From positions 1 through 22,622 of the forward strand of contig CAMPJM010000012.1 in NCBI GenBank assembly GCA_946886805.1: a DNA stretch of 22,622 nt, read 5' to 3'. This stretch comes from an uncultured Flammeovirgaceae bacterium. Lineage in GTDB: Bacteria; Bacteroidota; Bacteroidia; Cytophagales; Cyclobacteriaceae. Shown one piece after another: positions 6,741 through 14,878 of the stretch (positions within the stretch are counted from its first letter, which is position 1; the number at the start of each line of letters is the position of its first letter). The notes beneath the pieces were generated by a model. The model saw only the letters and a program-made list of their open reading frames with translations. It did not search any database and was not told the DNA's origin. A program made the translations under genes and the position numbers.

Positions 6741-8522
6741 TTGAATGATTTAGCCTTATCTTTAACTAAAATTAATAGATCCGTACAATTGCGATATTTT
6801 ACCTTATGCTGCCTGTTTATTTTTGCAATTTTTCCTGACACTTCCTGGTCTCAGGAAAAGAAGGAGATCGTCTATAGGGCATCAGCGTCTGATCTGGAAG
6901 TTTTGAATCAATATTCCTTGCCACAATTTTCTTTTGATTCAGTTTTCAGTTCTCAGTTTTTTGATGACGTGATAAACGTCCTACAAAGAGACGGGTATTT
7001 ACTGGCAGGTGTTGATAGTGTGAGAGCAAAAAACAAATCGATCATTGCTTATATGTCGGTAGGAGCAAAATTTACCTGGGCTACTTTAAAGCCAGGAAAT
7101 ATAGATGAGGCCATATTGAACAGCATCGGCTTCAAAGAAAGATTTTATAAGAATAAACCTTTTAAGTATGAAGAAGTAACCAAGCTTCTTGATAGGATAA
7201 TTGAGTATTCAGAAAATAATGGCTTTCCCTTTGCCTCTGTGAAATTTGATTCTATATCAATAGAAGACCGGCACGTGAAAGCTTCTATAAATTATCAAAG
7301 TGGCCCCTTTATAACTTTTGATACGGTTGAACTGGAAGGAAATTCCAAGACAAAAGCTTTATTTTTAAGTAATTACTTGCGCATAAAGCCGGGCTTCCCT
7401 TACGAAGAAAAAAAAGTGGGACAGGCAACTGCCAGGTTAAAAAGATTGCCTTATATTAAAATCTCAGAGGCGCCCTACGTCAGCTTCCAATTAAAGCAAG
7501 GTACTCCGCATATACATCTTACAGACGTTAAAGCAAACCAGGTCGACGGGATTATTGGGTTATTACCAAATGAGGGAAATGGTGGAAAACCTCTTATAAC
7601 CGGGCAGTTTGACCTCCTGCTTCAAAATATGTTTGGCTCTGGAAAAGCGGTTAGCTTGAACTGGCAAAGAACCCAGATCAACTCTCAAAATCTGGATGTC
7701 CGCTATAGCCATCCAAACTTATTGAAGTCGCCAATTAATGTGGAGGCTGGCTTTTCATTGTTAAAAGAAGATACCTTATTTATCAACCGAAATCTATCAT
7801 TAAGCTTGTCGATGCTTGCTGGAAAACACAGTAACATTAGCGTATTTACAGACATTAAAGTAGCCAGGACTATTGCTGATACTGGTTTAGAAATTCCGTC
7901 AGTTGGCGAAAGTCGATACGCTGATTTTAATTTGAACCAGTACGGGATTGGCTACGATTACAGCAATATAAACAATCCTTTGATACCCACAAAGGGGCTG
8001 AATTTTGACATTAAAGCAGCGGTAGGAAATAAAAAATTTCCCGAAGGAAAAGGAAGCCCCATGGACTCGTTAAATTTAAGTTATGTGCAATATAATCTGG
8101 AGGCAAGAGCCGATTATTATTTCCCTGTTTCAAAACGCTTTGTAATAAAAAGCAGGTTTTTAGCAGGTTCTATTATAAGTGATCAACTTTTTTATAACGA
8201 TTTATATAGGATAGGAGGTTTGAAAACTATCAGAGGGTTCGTCGAAAATGAGTTTTTTGTTTCCGACTTTGCAATTGGTACTGTAGAAGGTCAATACTAC
8301 CTCGATAATGAATCATACATGTTCCTATTTTATGATCAAGGCTATATTTATACCAACATTAATCAAAAAATTGAAGAGTTTCCGGCAGGCTTAGGTGCGG
8401 GTTTAACATTCACCACAAATGCAGGCGCTTTTTCTTTTGTCTATGCTTTAGGAAGAACATCTGTTCAAGCATTTAACGTAAATTTCTCTAAAATCCATTT
8501 TGGTTACATCACCAGATTTTGA
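6741..8522 (+). CDS. Omp85/BamA-family outer membrane protein
   Basis: Predicted outer membrane protein of 593 residues (577 if the inner start is used). After a signal sequence (RYFTLCCLFIFAIF, Ser-Gln cleavage region) come periplasmic POTRA-like repeats, the clearest at about residues 187-250 (TFDTVELEGNSKT to LPYIKI). A C-terminal 16-strand-type Omp85 barrel follows, with the conserved IGGLKTIRGF segment and a terminal phenylalanine (IHFGYITRF), as expected for BamA/TamA relatives. It is shorter than BamA, which carries five POTRA domains, so I read it as a TamA-like or accessory Omp85 rather than the essential BamA. No ATG exists near the start: an in-frame TGA at 6729 limits it, and the candidates are TTG 6741 or TTG 6789. 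The latter gives the more compact signal peptide. It runs in the same direction as the wecA-like gene. Confidence 0.85.
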   Translation: MNDLALSLTKINRSVQLRYFTLCCLFIFAIFPDTSWSQEKKEIVYRASASDLEVLNQYSLPQFSFDSVFSSQFFDDVINVLQRDGYLLAGVDSVRAKNKSIIAYMSVGAKFTWATLKPGNIDEAILNSIGFKERFYKNKPFKYEEVTKLLDRIIEYSENNGFPFASVKFDSISIEDRHVKASINYQSGPFITFDTVELEGNSKTKALFLSNYLRIKPGFPYEEKKVGQATARLKRLPYIKISEAPYVSFQLKQGTPHIHLTDVKANQVDGIIGLLPNEGNGGKPLITGQFDLLLQNMFGSGKAVSLNWQRTQINSQNLDVRYSHPNLLKSPINVEAGFSLLKEDTLFINRNLSLSLSMLAGKHSNISVFTDIKVARTIADTGLEIPSVGESRYADFNLNQYGIGYDYSNINNPLIPTKGLNFDIKAAVGNKKFPEGKGSPMDSLNLSYVQYNLEARADYYFPVSKRFVIKSRFLAGSIISDQLFYNDLYRIGGLKTIRGFVENEFFVSDFAIGTVEGQYYLDNESYMFLFYDQGYIYTNINQKIEEFPAGLGAGLTFTTNAGAFSFVYALGRTSVQAFNVNFSKIHFGYITRF

Positions 8523-8588
8523 TGATAATTTAATGTGGATATAATAAATTATTCTGATAACTTGCCTTCGTTTTTATAATTCGAGGTT

Positions 8589-9605
8589 ATGTACGATTTA
8601 ATACTATCCTTTATTTGGGCATTTCTTTTATCAATATTTGCCATTCCTTCTATAATAAATGTTTCGCATTCTAAAAAATTGTTGGATGAGCCAAACAATA
8701 GGAATATCCATGTCTCATCCACACCAAGATTAGGTGGATTGGCTATATTTTGTGGCTTTATGTCAGCGCTTACCATTTTTGGAAGAATGGGAGATGGCAT
8801 AAAGCACCTGCTTGCTGGCTGTCTCTTGTTATTTTTTATTGGTATTAAAGATGATATTATTTCAGTCTCCGTATTTAAGAAATTCTTTGTGCAGGTACTG
8901 GCGACAGGTATTATCATGTTTATGGCTGATATTAGGATTACCAGCTTCCAGGGAGCTTTTGGAGTTTATGATTTAAATATTGGGACCAGCTATGCTTTTA
9001 CCTTTTTGGTTATAGTGGGTATCACCAATGCCATTAACCTGATAGACGGAATGGATGGGTTGGCGGGAAGTATATTATTGGTGATTGCTGTGATATTCGG
9101 CATATATTTTTATAGGATGAATTCACCATACGCCTTTGTGGCATTTAGTTTTGCGGGGGGTATTTTAGGCTTTTTGCGATATAATATTTTTAAAGCTTCT
9201 ATTTTTATGGGCGACACAGGGTCTTTGGTAGGAGGGTTTATCGTGTCCGTACTGGCGATTAAATTTATTGAATTGAGAGCAGACTCCGCATCGCCGGCTT
9301 TGGCAGTTGCGATTTTGGCAATTCCTACTTTTGATACACTGAAAGTGTTTGCGATAAGAATATTTAAAGGCCGCTCCCCTTTCTCACCAGATAAAAATCA
9401 CATACATCATCAGCTGTTGGCGATAGGCTTGTCCCAGCCAATGGTTTTACTGGTGATTATTTCTTTAAATATTGCCATAGTAGTTTTTGTTATATACTTC
9501 AAAAATCTCGGAACAAACAATTTATTAATGATTACAGCTTCATTTGCGTTGATGTTTGGGCTTTTACTTGCTTTCTTACAAAGGAGAAATAGGGCATATG
9601 CATAA
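8589..9605 (+). CDS. wecA: WecA/TagO-type undecaprenyl-phosphate sugar-1-phosphate transferase
   Basis: A 338-residue polytopic inner-membrane enzyme of the polyprenyl-phosphate N-acetylhexosamine-1-phosphate transferase family. This family moves a sugar-1-phosphate from a UDP-sugar onto undecaprenyl phosphate, the first step of O-antigen, capsule or other surface glycan assembly. Visible signatures are HVSSTPRLGGLAIF near residue 40, the catalytic Asp pair in GIKDDI (about 85), NLIDGMDGLAG (about 150), FMGDTGSLVGG (about 207) and the HIHH motif (about 273). About ten membrane helices fill the 338 residues. It lacks the MraY-specific layout and has no murein genes around it, so WecA/TagO/RgpG is the better reading; the sugar is unknown. 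Its stop overlaps the start of the DUF4271 gene by 8 bases, implying coupled translation. Confidence 0.9.
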   Translation: MYDLILSFIWAFLLSIFAIPSIINVSHSKKLLDEPNNRNIHVSSTPRLGGLAIFCGFMSALTIFGRMGDGIKHLLAGCLLLFFIGIKDDIISVSVFKKFFVQVLATGIIMFMADIRITSFQGAFGVYDLNIGTSYAFTFLVIVGITNAINLIDGMDGLAGSILLVIAVIFGIYFYRMNSPYAFVAFSFAGGILGFLRYNIFKASIFMGDTGSLVGGFIVSVLAIKFIELRADSASPALAVAILAIPTFDTLKVFAIRIFKGRSPFSPDKNHIHHQLLAIGLSQPMVLLVIISLNIAIVVFVIYFKNLGTNNLLMITASFALMFGLLLAFLQRRNRAYA

Positions 9606-10773
9606 AGTGAAAAGATTTTTTCTGCTATTTTTTGCAATTTTGGTTTTTCCTTGCTGCATATTTGGTGCTGAGATCAATGATTCCATCAGAATAATCAGAG
9701 ACCTGAAAAGGTCATTGCTGGTTTACGATGCTTCGCAGGAGAGCTTTGTTCCGCATGCATTCAACACCCCGGTTAAAGGCAACGCGGTAAGCGTGATGCT
9801 AAACATGAAGGAATCTTCGGAAGGCATGTTATATATCTGCGGCCAGCCTAATACGGCTCTTTTTATTGAGCAAAAAATTGTTGCTTCCCAAGCTGCGGAA
9901 GCATGCATCATGTTAAATATAGACAGCCTCTATGCTATCTATGGTGATACTGAAAAGGAATCGCTTTTTATAACAGCATATCACAATAACCTCGATATTA
10001 ACGAACTCCAATTTTCAATTGTAAAGAAGCTATCTGAAAATGAAATGGCTCAATTGGAAAACAGCAGTGGAATAGATGCTATTAGTAGGAGTGTCTCTTC
10101 TTTTAAGGACTTTTATATCATTGGCTTGCTCATAATTTTGTCGCTAATTGCCATGATTAAGGCGGCATACCCAAAAATATTTCAAGAATTTTATAGCATA
10201 AGCAAAATTTTTTCCTTTAAGTGGCGCGAAGATAGCCTGATTGCAAGCAGAGCTATAAACACCATCAACCTTGTTTTCTTAGTAGTTTACAGCCTGGTGT
10301 TTGCATTTATTGTGGTGGTTTTATGGCATGAAACAGATTCTACCCCTGAGCAGTTGAATTTTATCGGGTTTAGTAACTTTTACTCTTCATTTTTCAGTTG
10401 GATAAGCATCACGTTTTTTGTGTTTATAATAATAATATTGAAGTACCTTGTAATATACATATCTAGCTCTCTGCTAGGGTTTAAGGATTTGATAAGCTTC
10501 CATTTCCTAGATTTTATAAGGGTTTCACAGTTGTTCATGTTTTTGATTTTAGCAGCGATTTCGCTGAGCATGATAAGTTTCTATGATTTCATTAATCCGG
10601 GCAGCGACGCATTCTCTTATATCGTCTTCTTTTGCATTCTTTTAACAACCGCCCTTCTCTTTTTTAAATTATTAAGCAGCACCACTTATAGGAATATGCA
10701 TTTATTTTCATACCTTTGCACCACTGAAATCTTACCTTTGATTATTAGTATCAAGTTTTTTTTAAATCTCTAA
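9598..10773 (+). CDS. DUF4271-type membrane protein
   Basis: A 391-residue protein. The ATG at 9598 is chosen because it follows AAAGGAG and gives a clean signal peptide (MHKVKRFFLLFFAILVF, then CCIFGAEIND); earlier in-frame TTG codons lie inside the wecA-like gene. Residues 20-175 look extracytoplasmic with no motif I know. Residues about 180-391 hold five or six membrane helices, matching the DUF4271 family, which is widespread in Bacteroidota. The family has no established function. It overlaps the preceding gene by 8 bases and precedes hemD by 44 bases, so all three probably share a transcript. DUF4271 next to hemD is an arrangement I recall from other genomes of the phylum. Confidence 0.72.
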   Translation: MHKVKRFFLLFFAILVFPCCIFGAEINDSIRIIRDLKRSLLVYDASQESFVPHAFNTPVKGNAVSVMLNMKESSEGMLYICGQPNTALFIEQKIVASQAAEACIMLNIDSLYAIYGDTEKESLFITAYHNNLDINELQFSIVKKLSENEMAQLENSSGIDAISRSVSSFKDFYIIGLLIILSLIAMIKAAYPKIFQEFYSISKIFSFKWREDSLIASRAINTINLVFLVVYSLVFAFIVVVLWHETDSTPEQLNFIGFSNFYSSFFSWISITFFVFIIIILKYLVIYISSSLLGFKDLISFHFLDFIRVSQLFMFLILAAISLSMISFYDFINPGSDAFSYIVFFCILLTTALLFFKLLSSTTYRNMHLFSYLCTTEILPLIISIKFFLNL

Positions 10774-10817
10774 TTCATAGAATTAAACATTAATTGGTAA
10801 ACTGAGTAAGTGGAGCT

Positions 10818-11591
10818 ATGACAAAAAATACCAAAGATAGGTTACAAAAGGTAAAGAGTATACTTGTTTCCCAACCAAAGCCTGCAGACGATAAATCACC
10901 CTATTTCACACTTGCAGAGAAGTGTAAATTAAAGATAGACTTTAGATCTTTTATTGAAGTAGAACCTACAACCCTAAAGGAATTCAGGCAACAAAAAATT
11001 GACATATTGAATCATACCGCGGTTATTTTTACAAGCCGCAATGCAGTAGATCATTTTTTCAAATTATGCCAGGAAAGCAAAGTCGAAATTCCAGCGGATA
11101 TGAAATATTTTTGTATTTCTGAGCAAACGGCTAATTATCTACAGAAATACATTGTGATAAGGAAGCGGAAAATATTTACTGGTGCACGCACAGCGGAAGA
11201 CCTAATTGAAATATTAAAAAAGCACAAGAACGAAAAATATATATTTCCCTGCTCTAATATCCGGAAAAACGATATTCCGGAATTTTTGGAGGTAAACGGT
11301 TACAAATATACTGAAGCCATTATTTATAAAACCGTTGCCAGCGACCTTTCAGATCTGGCGGATGTCAATTATGATGTCATTGCTTTCTACAGTCCATCAG
11401 GTATTAATTCACTTTTTGTGAACTTTCCTGACTTCCAACAAAAAAATACAAGAATTGCAGCGTTTGGTCCTACGACAGCCAAGGCAGTATTGGATGCAGG
11501 GCTTATACTAGACATAGAAGCCCCTTTACCCAACGCTCCTTCAATGACCGGAGCTTTGGAGCTTTACATCAAAAAAGTCAATTCATTATAA
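10818..11591 (+). CDS. hemD: uroporphyrinogen-III synthase
   Basis: A 257-residue cytosolic protein of the HemD family. HemD closes hydroxymethylbilane to uroporphyrinogen III, the branch point to heme and other tetrapyrroles. Two Rossmann-like lobes are expected and visible: the first begins KSILVSQPKP and includes AVIFTSRNAVDHFF (about residues 72-85), the second includes KYIFPCSNIRKNDIPEFL and DVIAFYSPSGINSLF (about 190-205), followed by IAAFGPTTAKAVLDAGL. These S-R-N-A and S-P-S-G segments are the family hallmarks; overall sequence conservation in HemD is low. No other heme gene is nearby. A GGAG just before the ATG at 10818 supports the start. It precedes the type IX secretion genes by 125 bp. 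Confidence 0.9.
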   Translation: MTKNTKDRLQKVKSILVSQPKPADDKSPYFTLAEKCKLKIDFRSFIEVEPTTLKEFRQQKIDILNHTAVIFTSRNAVDHFFKLCQESKVEIPADMKYFCISEQTANYLQKYIVIRKRKIFTGARTAEDLIEILKKHKNEKYIFPCSNIRKNDIPEFLEVNGYKYTEAIIYKTVASDLSDLADVNYDVIAFYSPSGINSLFVNFPDFQQKNTRIAAFGPTTAKAVLDAGLILDIEAPLPNAPSMTGALELYIKKVNSL

Positions 11592-11643
11592 TTTTTCCTC
11601 ATAAAATCATTTTAGGGTAAAAATCACGTTATATATATTACAT

Positions 11644-11691
11644 TAAGGAAATTTTGGAGATAGTTACATTTTCAGAATTTCCTTATCTTTA
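11644..11691 (+). promoter_or_regulatory. inverted repeat overlapping a promoter-like box before porP/sprF
   Basis: TAAGGAAATT at 11644-11653 and its exact reverse complement AATTTCCTTA at 11676-11685 form a 10-bp inverted repeat with a 22-nt spacer. The right arm overlaps TATCTTTA (11684-11691), one base off the Bacteroidota -7 box. The start codon follows 25 bases later. It could be an operator or an RNA hairpin at the start of the secretion operon. Confidence 0.4.
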
Positions 11692-11716
11692 TATCTAATA
11701 CTTAAGTGATTTTACA

Positions 11717-12676
11717 ATGAAACAAATTTACTACTCCTTTTTTTGCATAGGATTATTTTTTGCTGCCTTGCCTGTTGCCCATGCACAACAAGATGCCCAG
11801 CTGAGCCAATATATGTTTAACACATTATATTATAACCCTGGGTATGCAGGTGTTGAAGGCGTTACCAAACTTACCGCTTTATACAGAAATCAATGGACGG
11901 GTTATACGCCATCTTTTGAGGACGGCGGCGCCCCCACTACCATGGTTGCAACTTTTGTGGCCCCGATTTTAAAGTTTAGGAGTGGATTTGGTGCAACCCT
12001 GGTTAGAGACGAACTTGGGGTGCAAAGTAATTTACAGGCGCAGGTATCTTATGCCTATCATCTTGGCTTAAAAAATTCCAAATTGAGTTTTGGGATAAGC
12101 GCTGGTGTATATTCTCAATCAATCGATTTTAATAAATATAGATATATCCACGAGAACGATCCCAACATATTGGAGGGAAAAGAATCTCAGGTGCGGCCCG
12201 ATATGGCTTTAGGATTTTACTACCAGGCAGAAAAATATTATGCCGGTATAAGCTTCAATCATATTCTCAAATCAGAGTTTGATTTTGGGGTAGATACTTT
12301 ACGGAATTCTCTCAAAGAACACTCCTATTTTACGGCCGGTTATCATTATGAACTAAATTACAATTTTATCGTAACTCCCTCCGTTTTAGTAAAAACTGAC
12401 TTTAATACTTATTCCGTAGAAGCAAGTGTAATAGGTACTTACAACGAAAAATTCTATGGGGGGCTCTCGTTCAGGCAAGGGGATGCGGCGATCGCATTAT
12501 TAGGTTTTAGTATGTTAGAAGATAATTCGCTGAAGTTGGGATATGCGTTCGATTATATTATTAAAGCCAAGGAAGCAAAAATGGCGACATCGCATGAAAT
12601 TATGGTTAGCTATGAACTTCCAATAGTTTCAGCAGGAGGCAAGAAAATAATAAGAACTCCACGGTTCCGTCATTAA
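11717..12676 (+). CDS. PorP/SprF-family type IX secretion membrane protein
   Basis: A 319-residue outer-membrane beta-barrel protein. It has a signal peptide (MKQIYYSFFCIGLFFAALP, cleavage after AHA) and then the family signature QDAQLSQYMFNTLYYNPGYAG. The rest alternates amphipathic strands, including GFGATLVRDELGVQSN and FYGGLSFRQGDAAIAL, up to a short C-terminal extension. PorP and SprF proteins sit in the outer membrane with the T9SS; SprF is needed to put the adhesin SprB on the surface, and PorP works with PorK and PorN in Porphyromonas. The place directly before gldK favours a core PorP-like role, but this family has many paralogs, so no symbol is assigned. It lies 217 bp before gldK; that gap has no gene and carries a tandem heptamer (ATTACAG twice at 12780-12793). 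Confidence 0.88.
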   Translation: MKQIYYSFFCIGLFFAALPVAHAQQDAQLSQYMFNTLYYNPGYAGVEGVTKLTALYRNQWTGYTPSFEDGGAPTTMVATFVAPILKFRSGFGATLVRDELGVQSNLQAQVSYAYHLGLKNSKLSFGISAGVYSQSIDFNKYRYIHENDPNILEGKESQVRPDMALGFYYQAEKYYAGISFNHILKSEFDFGVDTLRNSLKEHSYFTAGYHYELNYNFIVTPSVLVKTDFNTYSVEASVIGTYNEKFYGGLSFRQGDAAIALLGFSMLEDNSLKLGYAFDYIIKAKEAKMATSHEIMVSYELPIVSAGGKKIIRTPRFRH

Positions 12677-12893
12677 TGGAAATAAAATTTTGGATAAAAA
12701 GGAAACTTCTTTGTCCAATTGTGTTGTAATAGTGTTAAAAAGTGTGTGAATAATTTTTTTATTAAAAAGTCTCGAAAATATTACAGATTACAGATTTTGA
12801 AGAGGTTCGCTGTTGATTAAAATTTCTTATCAATTAATTTTGAAATTCCTCTTTAAGAACGGTTTGTATATTTAAGAGTTAAACAAAAGTGTT

Positions 12894-13940
12894 ATGAATA
12901 AAATGTTTTCTACTAAAAGTGCCATTAATTTTTTCCTGCTATCAGGTCTATCTCTGGCTATCCAAAGTTGCGGCCTCTTTGGTGGTGGTGGACGTTCTGA
13001 TGACCAGGGTAACCTTGTAGGTGTACAAGGCAGAGAGGGTTGGGAAATGACAGTCCCTTACGGGATGGTAACTATTCCAGCTGGTACCTTTCATATGGGA
13101 CAAGCTGATCAGGATGTTGCAGCTACGCAAATCAACTTCAACAAGCAGATTACCATTGGCGGTTTTTACATGGATGATACCGAAATTACCAACAATGAAT
13201 ATCGCCAGTTTATGGACGCAATCCTTTTGGATTCAGCCCAAATAGTTGGAGAAGATGAGATCATGCAATTGTACTATCCTGATACTTCGGTATGGGTGAA
13301 GGACTTTTCACACCACATGGGAGATCCATTAATGGTGTATTACTATTCACATCCTGCTTTTGATGATTATCCTGTCGTAGGAGTTAGCTGGGAAGCTGCT
13401 CAGTATTTCTCACGATGGAGAACTAATTATTTAAATGCATACCGTGAAGGTAACGGGTTGTTTCAAATGCCAAATTTCAGGCTTCCTTCTGAAGCAGAAT
13501 GGGAATACGCAGCCCGAGGTGGTCGTGATATGGCAAAATATCCCTGGGGAGGCCCTTACATCCGAAATTCAAAAGGGTGTATGTTAGCCAACTTCAAACC
13601 AGGAAGAGGGAACTATTTTGATGACGGCTTCGCTTATACAGCTCCTGTTGCGTCTTATTTTGCTAATGATTATGGGCTTTACGATATGTCTGGTAACGTG
13701 GCGGAATGGACAGAAGATGCTTATAACCCTGCTTCTGTACCAATGGTATGGGACCTTAACCCAACTTTCTTTGATGAAACAGAACCTCGTAAAGTTGTAA
13801 GAGGCGGATCATGGAAAGATATTGCTTATTTCCTTGAAACAGGAACAAGAACTTTTGAATTTAAAGACTCAACCAATGCAAGTATTGGCTTCCGTTGCGC
13901 AATGACCTACCTCGGTCGATCTGCTGGAAGTGAGTTTTAA
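12894..13940 (+). CDS. gldK: gliding motility / T9SS lipoprotein GldK (PorK)
   Basis: A 348-residue outer-membrane lipoprotein. The signal ends at Cys26 in AIQSC. The mature part is a formylglycine-generating-enzyme-like (sulfatase-modifying factor) domain: IPAGTFHMGQ at about 62, FYMDDTEITNNEYRQF, VVGVSWEAAQYFSRW, FRLPSEAEWEYAARGG, LYDMSGNVAEWTEDAY and VVRGGSW near the end. GldK and GldN build the large periplasmic ring under the outer membrane in the type IX secretion system, and the enzyme-like fold serves as structure. It is shorter than the Flavobacterium protein, mainly in the C-terminal part. It starts the gldKLMN set; gldL follows after 86 bp. An upstream TATATTTA at 12867-12874 is a possible -7 box, with a TTTTG 24 bases before it, which is wider than normal. 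Confidence 0.93.
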   Translation: MNKMFSTKSAINFFLLSGLSLAIQSCGLFGGGGRSDDQGNLVGVQGREGWEMTVPYGMVTIPAGTFHMGQADQDVAATQINFNKQITIGGFYMDDTEITNNEYRQFMDAILLDSAQIVGEDEIMQLYYPDTSVWVKDFSHHMGDPLMVYYYSHPAFDDYPVVGVSWEAAQYFSRWRTNYLNAYREGNGLFQMPNFRLPSEAEWEYAARGGRDMAKYPWGGPYIRNSKGCMLANFKPGRGNYFDDGFAYTAPVASYFANDYGLYDMSGNVAEWTEDAYNPASVPMVWDLNPTFFDETEPRKVVRGGSWKDIAYFLETGTRTFEFKDSTNASIGFRCAMTYLGRSAGSEF

Positions 13941-14026
13941 TAATCCTATCGATTAGTAAATTACAGTAAAATAATAGTCAAAAATAATAGTCAAATTAAT
14001 AACGTATTAACTTAAATTTTTCAACA

Positions 14027-14842
14027 ATGAGTAAGAATAAAGGTGGATTTAAAGAGCTTTTTTATACCTCGATCATGCCTAAAATATATGGTATTGGTGC
14101 TGCAGTTGTAATTATAGGCGCGATGTTTAAAATTTTGCATTATCCTGGAGCGGATTTAATGCTTGTAGTAGGTCTTACTACTGAGGCTGTTATCTTCTTT
14201 TTCAGTTCTTTTGAACCTAAGCACAATGACCCGGATTGGTCAAAAGTATATCCTGAACTTTCTGAAGATTATGAAGGTGCAACTGGTGTGATGAGAAGAC
14301 CAAGTGAGGACAACAATGGTTCAGTAGCTAAGAAATTAGACCATATGTTAGAGAGTTCTAAAATAGGGCCTGAATTGATTGACAGCTTAGGAAAAGGAAT
14401 GAGAAGCCTTTCTGAATCTGCAACTAAAATTTCTACTTTAGGAAACGCTTCTTTGGCGACAGAAGAATATGCTTCAAACGTAAAAGCAGCTTCTAAGTCA
14501 TTGGTTGATATGAATAAATCATACGCAACTACTGTAAATGCGATGTCAGAAATGGCAAATGCTTCTAAAGACGCAAAAGAGTATCATTCTCAAGTACAAA
14601 ATGTGACTAAAAATCTTGGCGCATTGAATGCTGTTTATGAAATGGAACTTCAGGATACCAATAGTCATTTAAAAGCAATGAATAAGTTCTATGCTAATAT
14701 GTCTACTGCTATGGAGAATATGACAGAAGCCTCTAAGGAGTCAGAACAATTCAAAGGTGAGCTTTCTAAACTTACTGGTAATCTGACCTCGTTGAACAGA
14801 GTATACGGAAGTATGCTGACTGCAATGAAAGGGTCTAATTAA
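14027..14842 (+). CDS. gldL: T9SS / gliding motor inner-membrane protein GldL
   Basis: A 271-residue inner-membrane protein. Two membrane helices lie near the N-terminus, about residues 19-37 (KIYGIGAAVVIIGAMFKIL) and 43-62 (starting DLMLVVGLTTEAVIFFF). Lys35, His38 and Glu53 sit in or at the edge of these helices; charged residues of this kind form the proton path of the GldL-GldM motor in the family. The remaining 200 residues are cytoplasmic and coiled-coil-like, with three repeats of the type MNKSYATTVNAM, LNAVYEMELQ and MNKFYANMSTAM. GldL forms a pentamer around a GldM dimer and turns proton flow into motion that powers secretion and gliding. gldM follows after 36 bp. Confidence 0.95.
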   Translation: MSKNKGGFKELFYTSIMPKIYGIGAAVVIIGAMFKILHYPGADLMLVVGLTTEAVIFFFSSFEPKHNDPDWSKVYPELSEDYEGATGVMRRPSEDNNGSVAKKLDHMLESSKIGPELIDSLGKGMRSLSESATKISTLGNASLATEEYASNVKAASKSLVDMNKSYATTVNAMSEMANASKDAKEYHSQVQNVTKNLGALNAVYEMELQDTNSHLKAMNKFYANMSTAMENMTEASKESEQFKGELSKLTGNLTSLNRVYGSMLTAMKGSN

Positions 14843-14878
14843 TTAATTTTTAACATAAAGATTATAAAATTATAAAAT

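Noticed and set aside
12692..12720. Hairpin after porP/sprF (GGATAAA with TTTGTCC) as a terminator
   Set aside because: It has a wobble and mismatches and no T-run follows, so termination before gldK is not supported.
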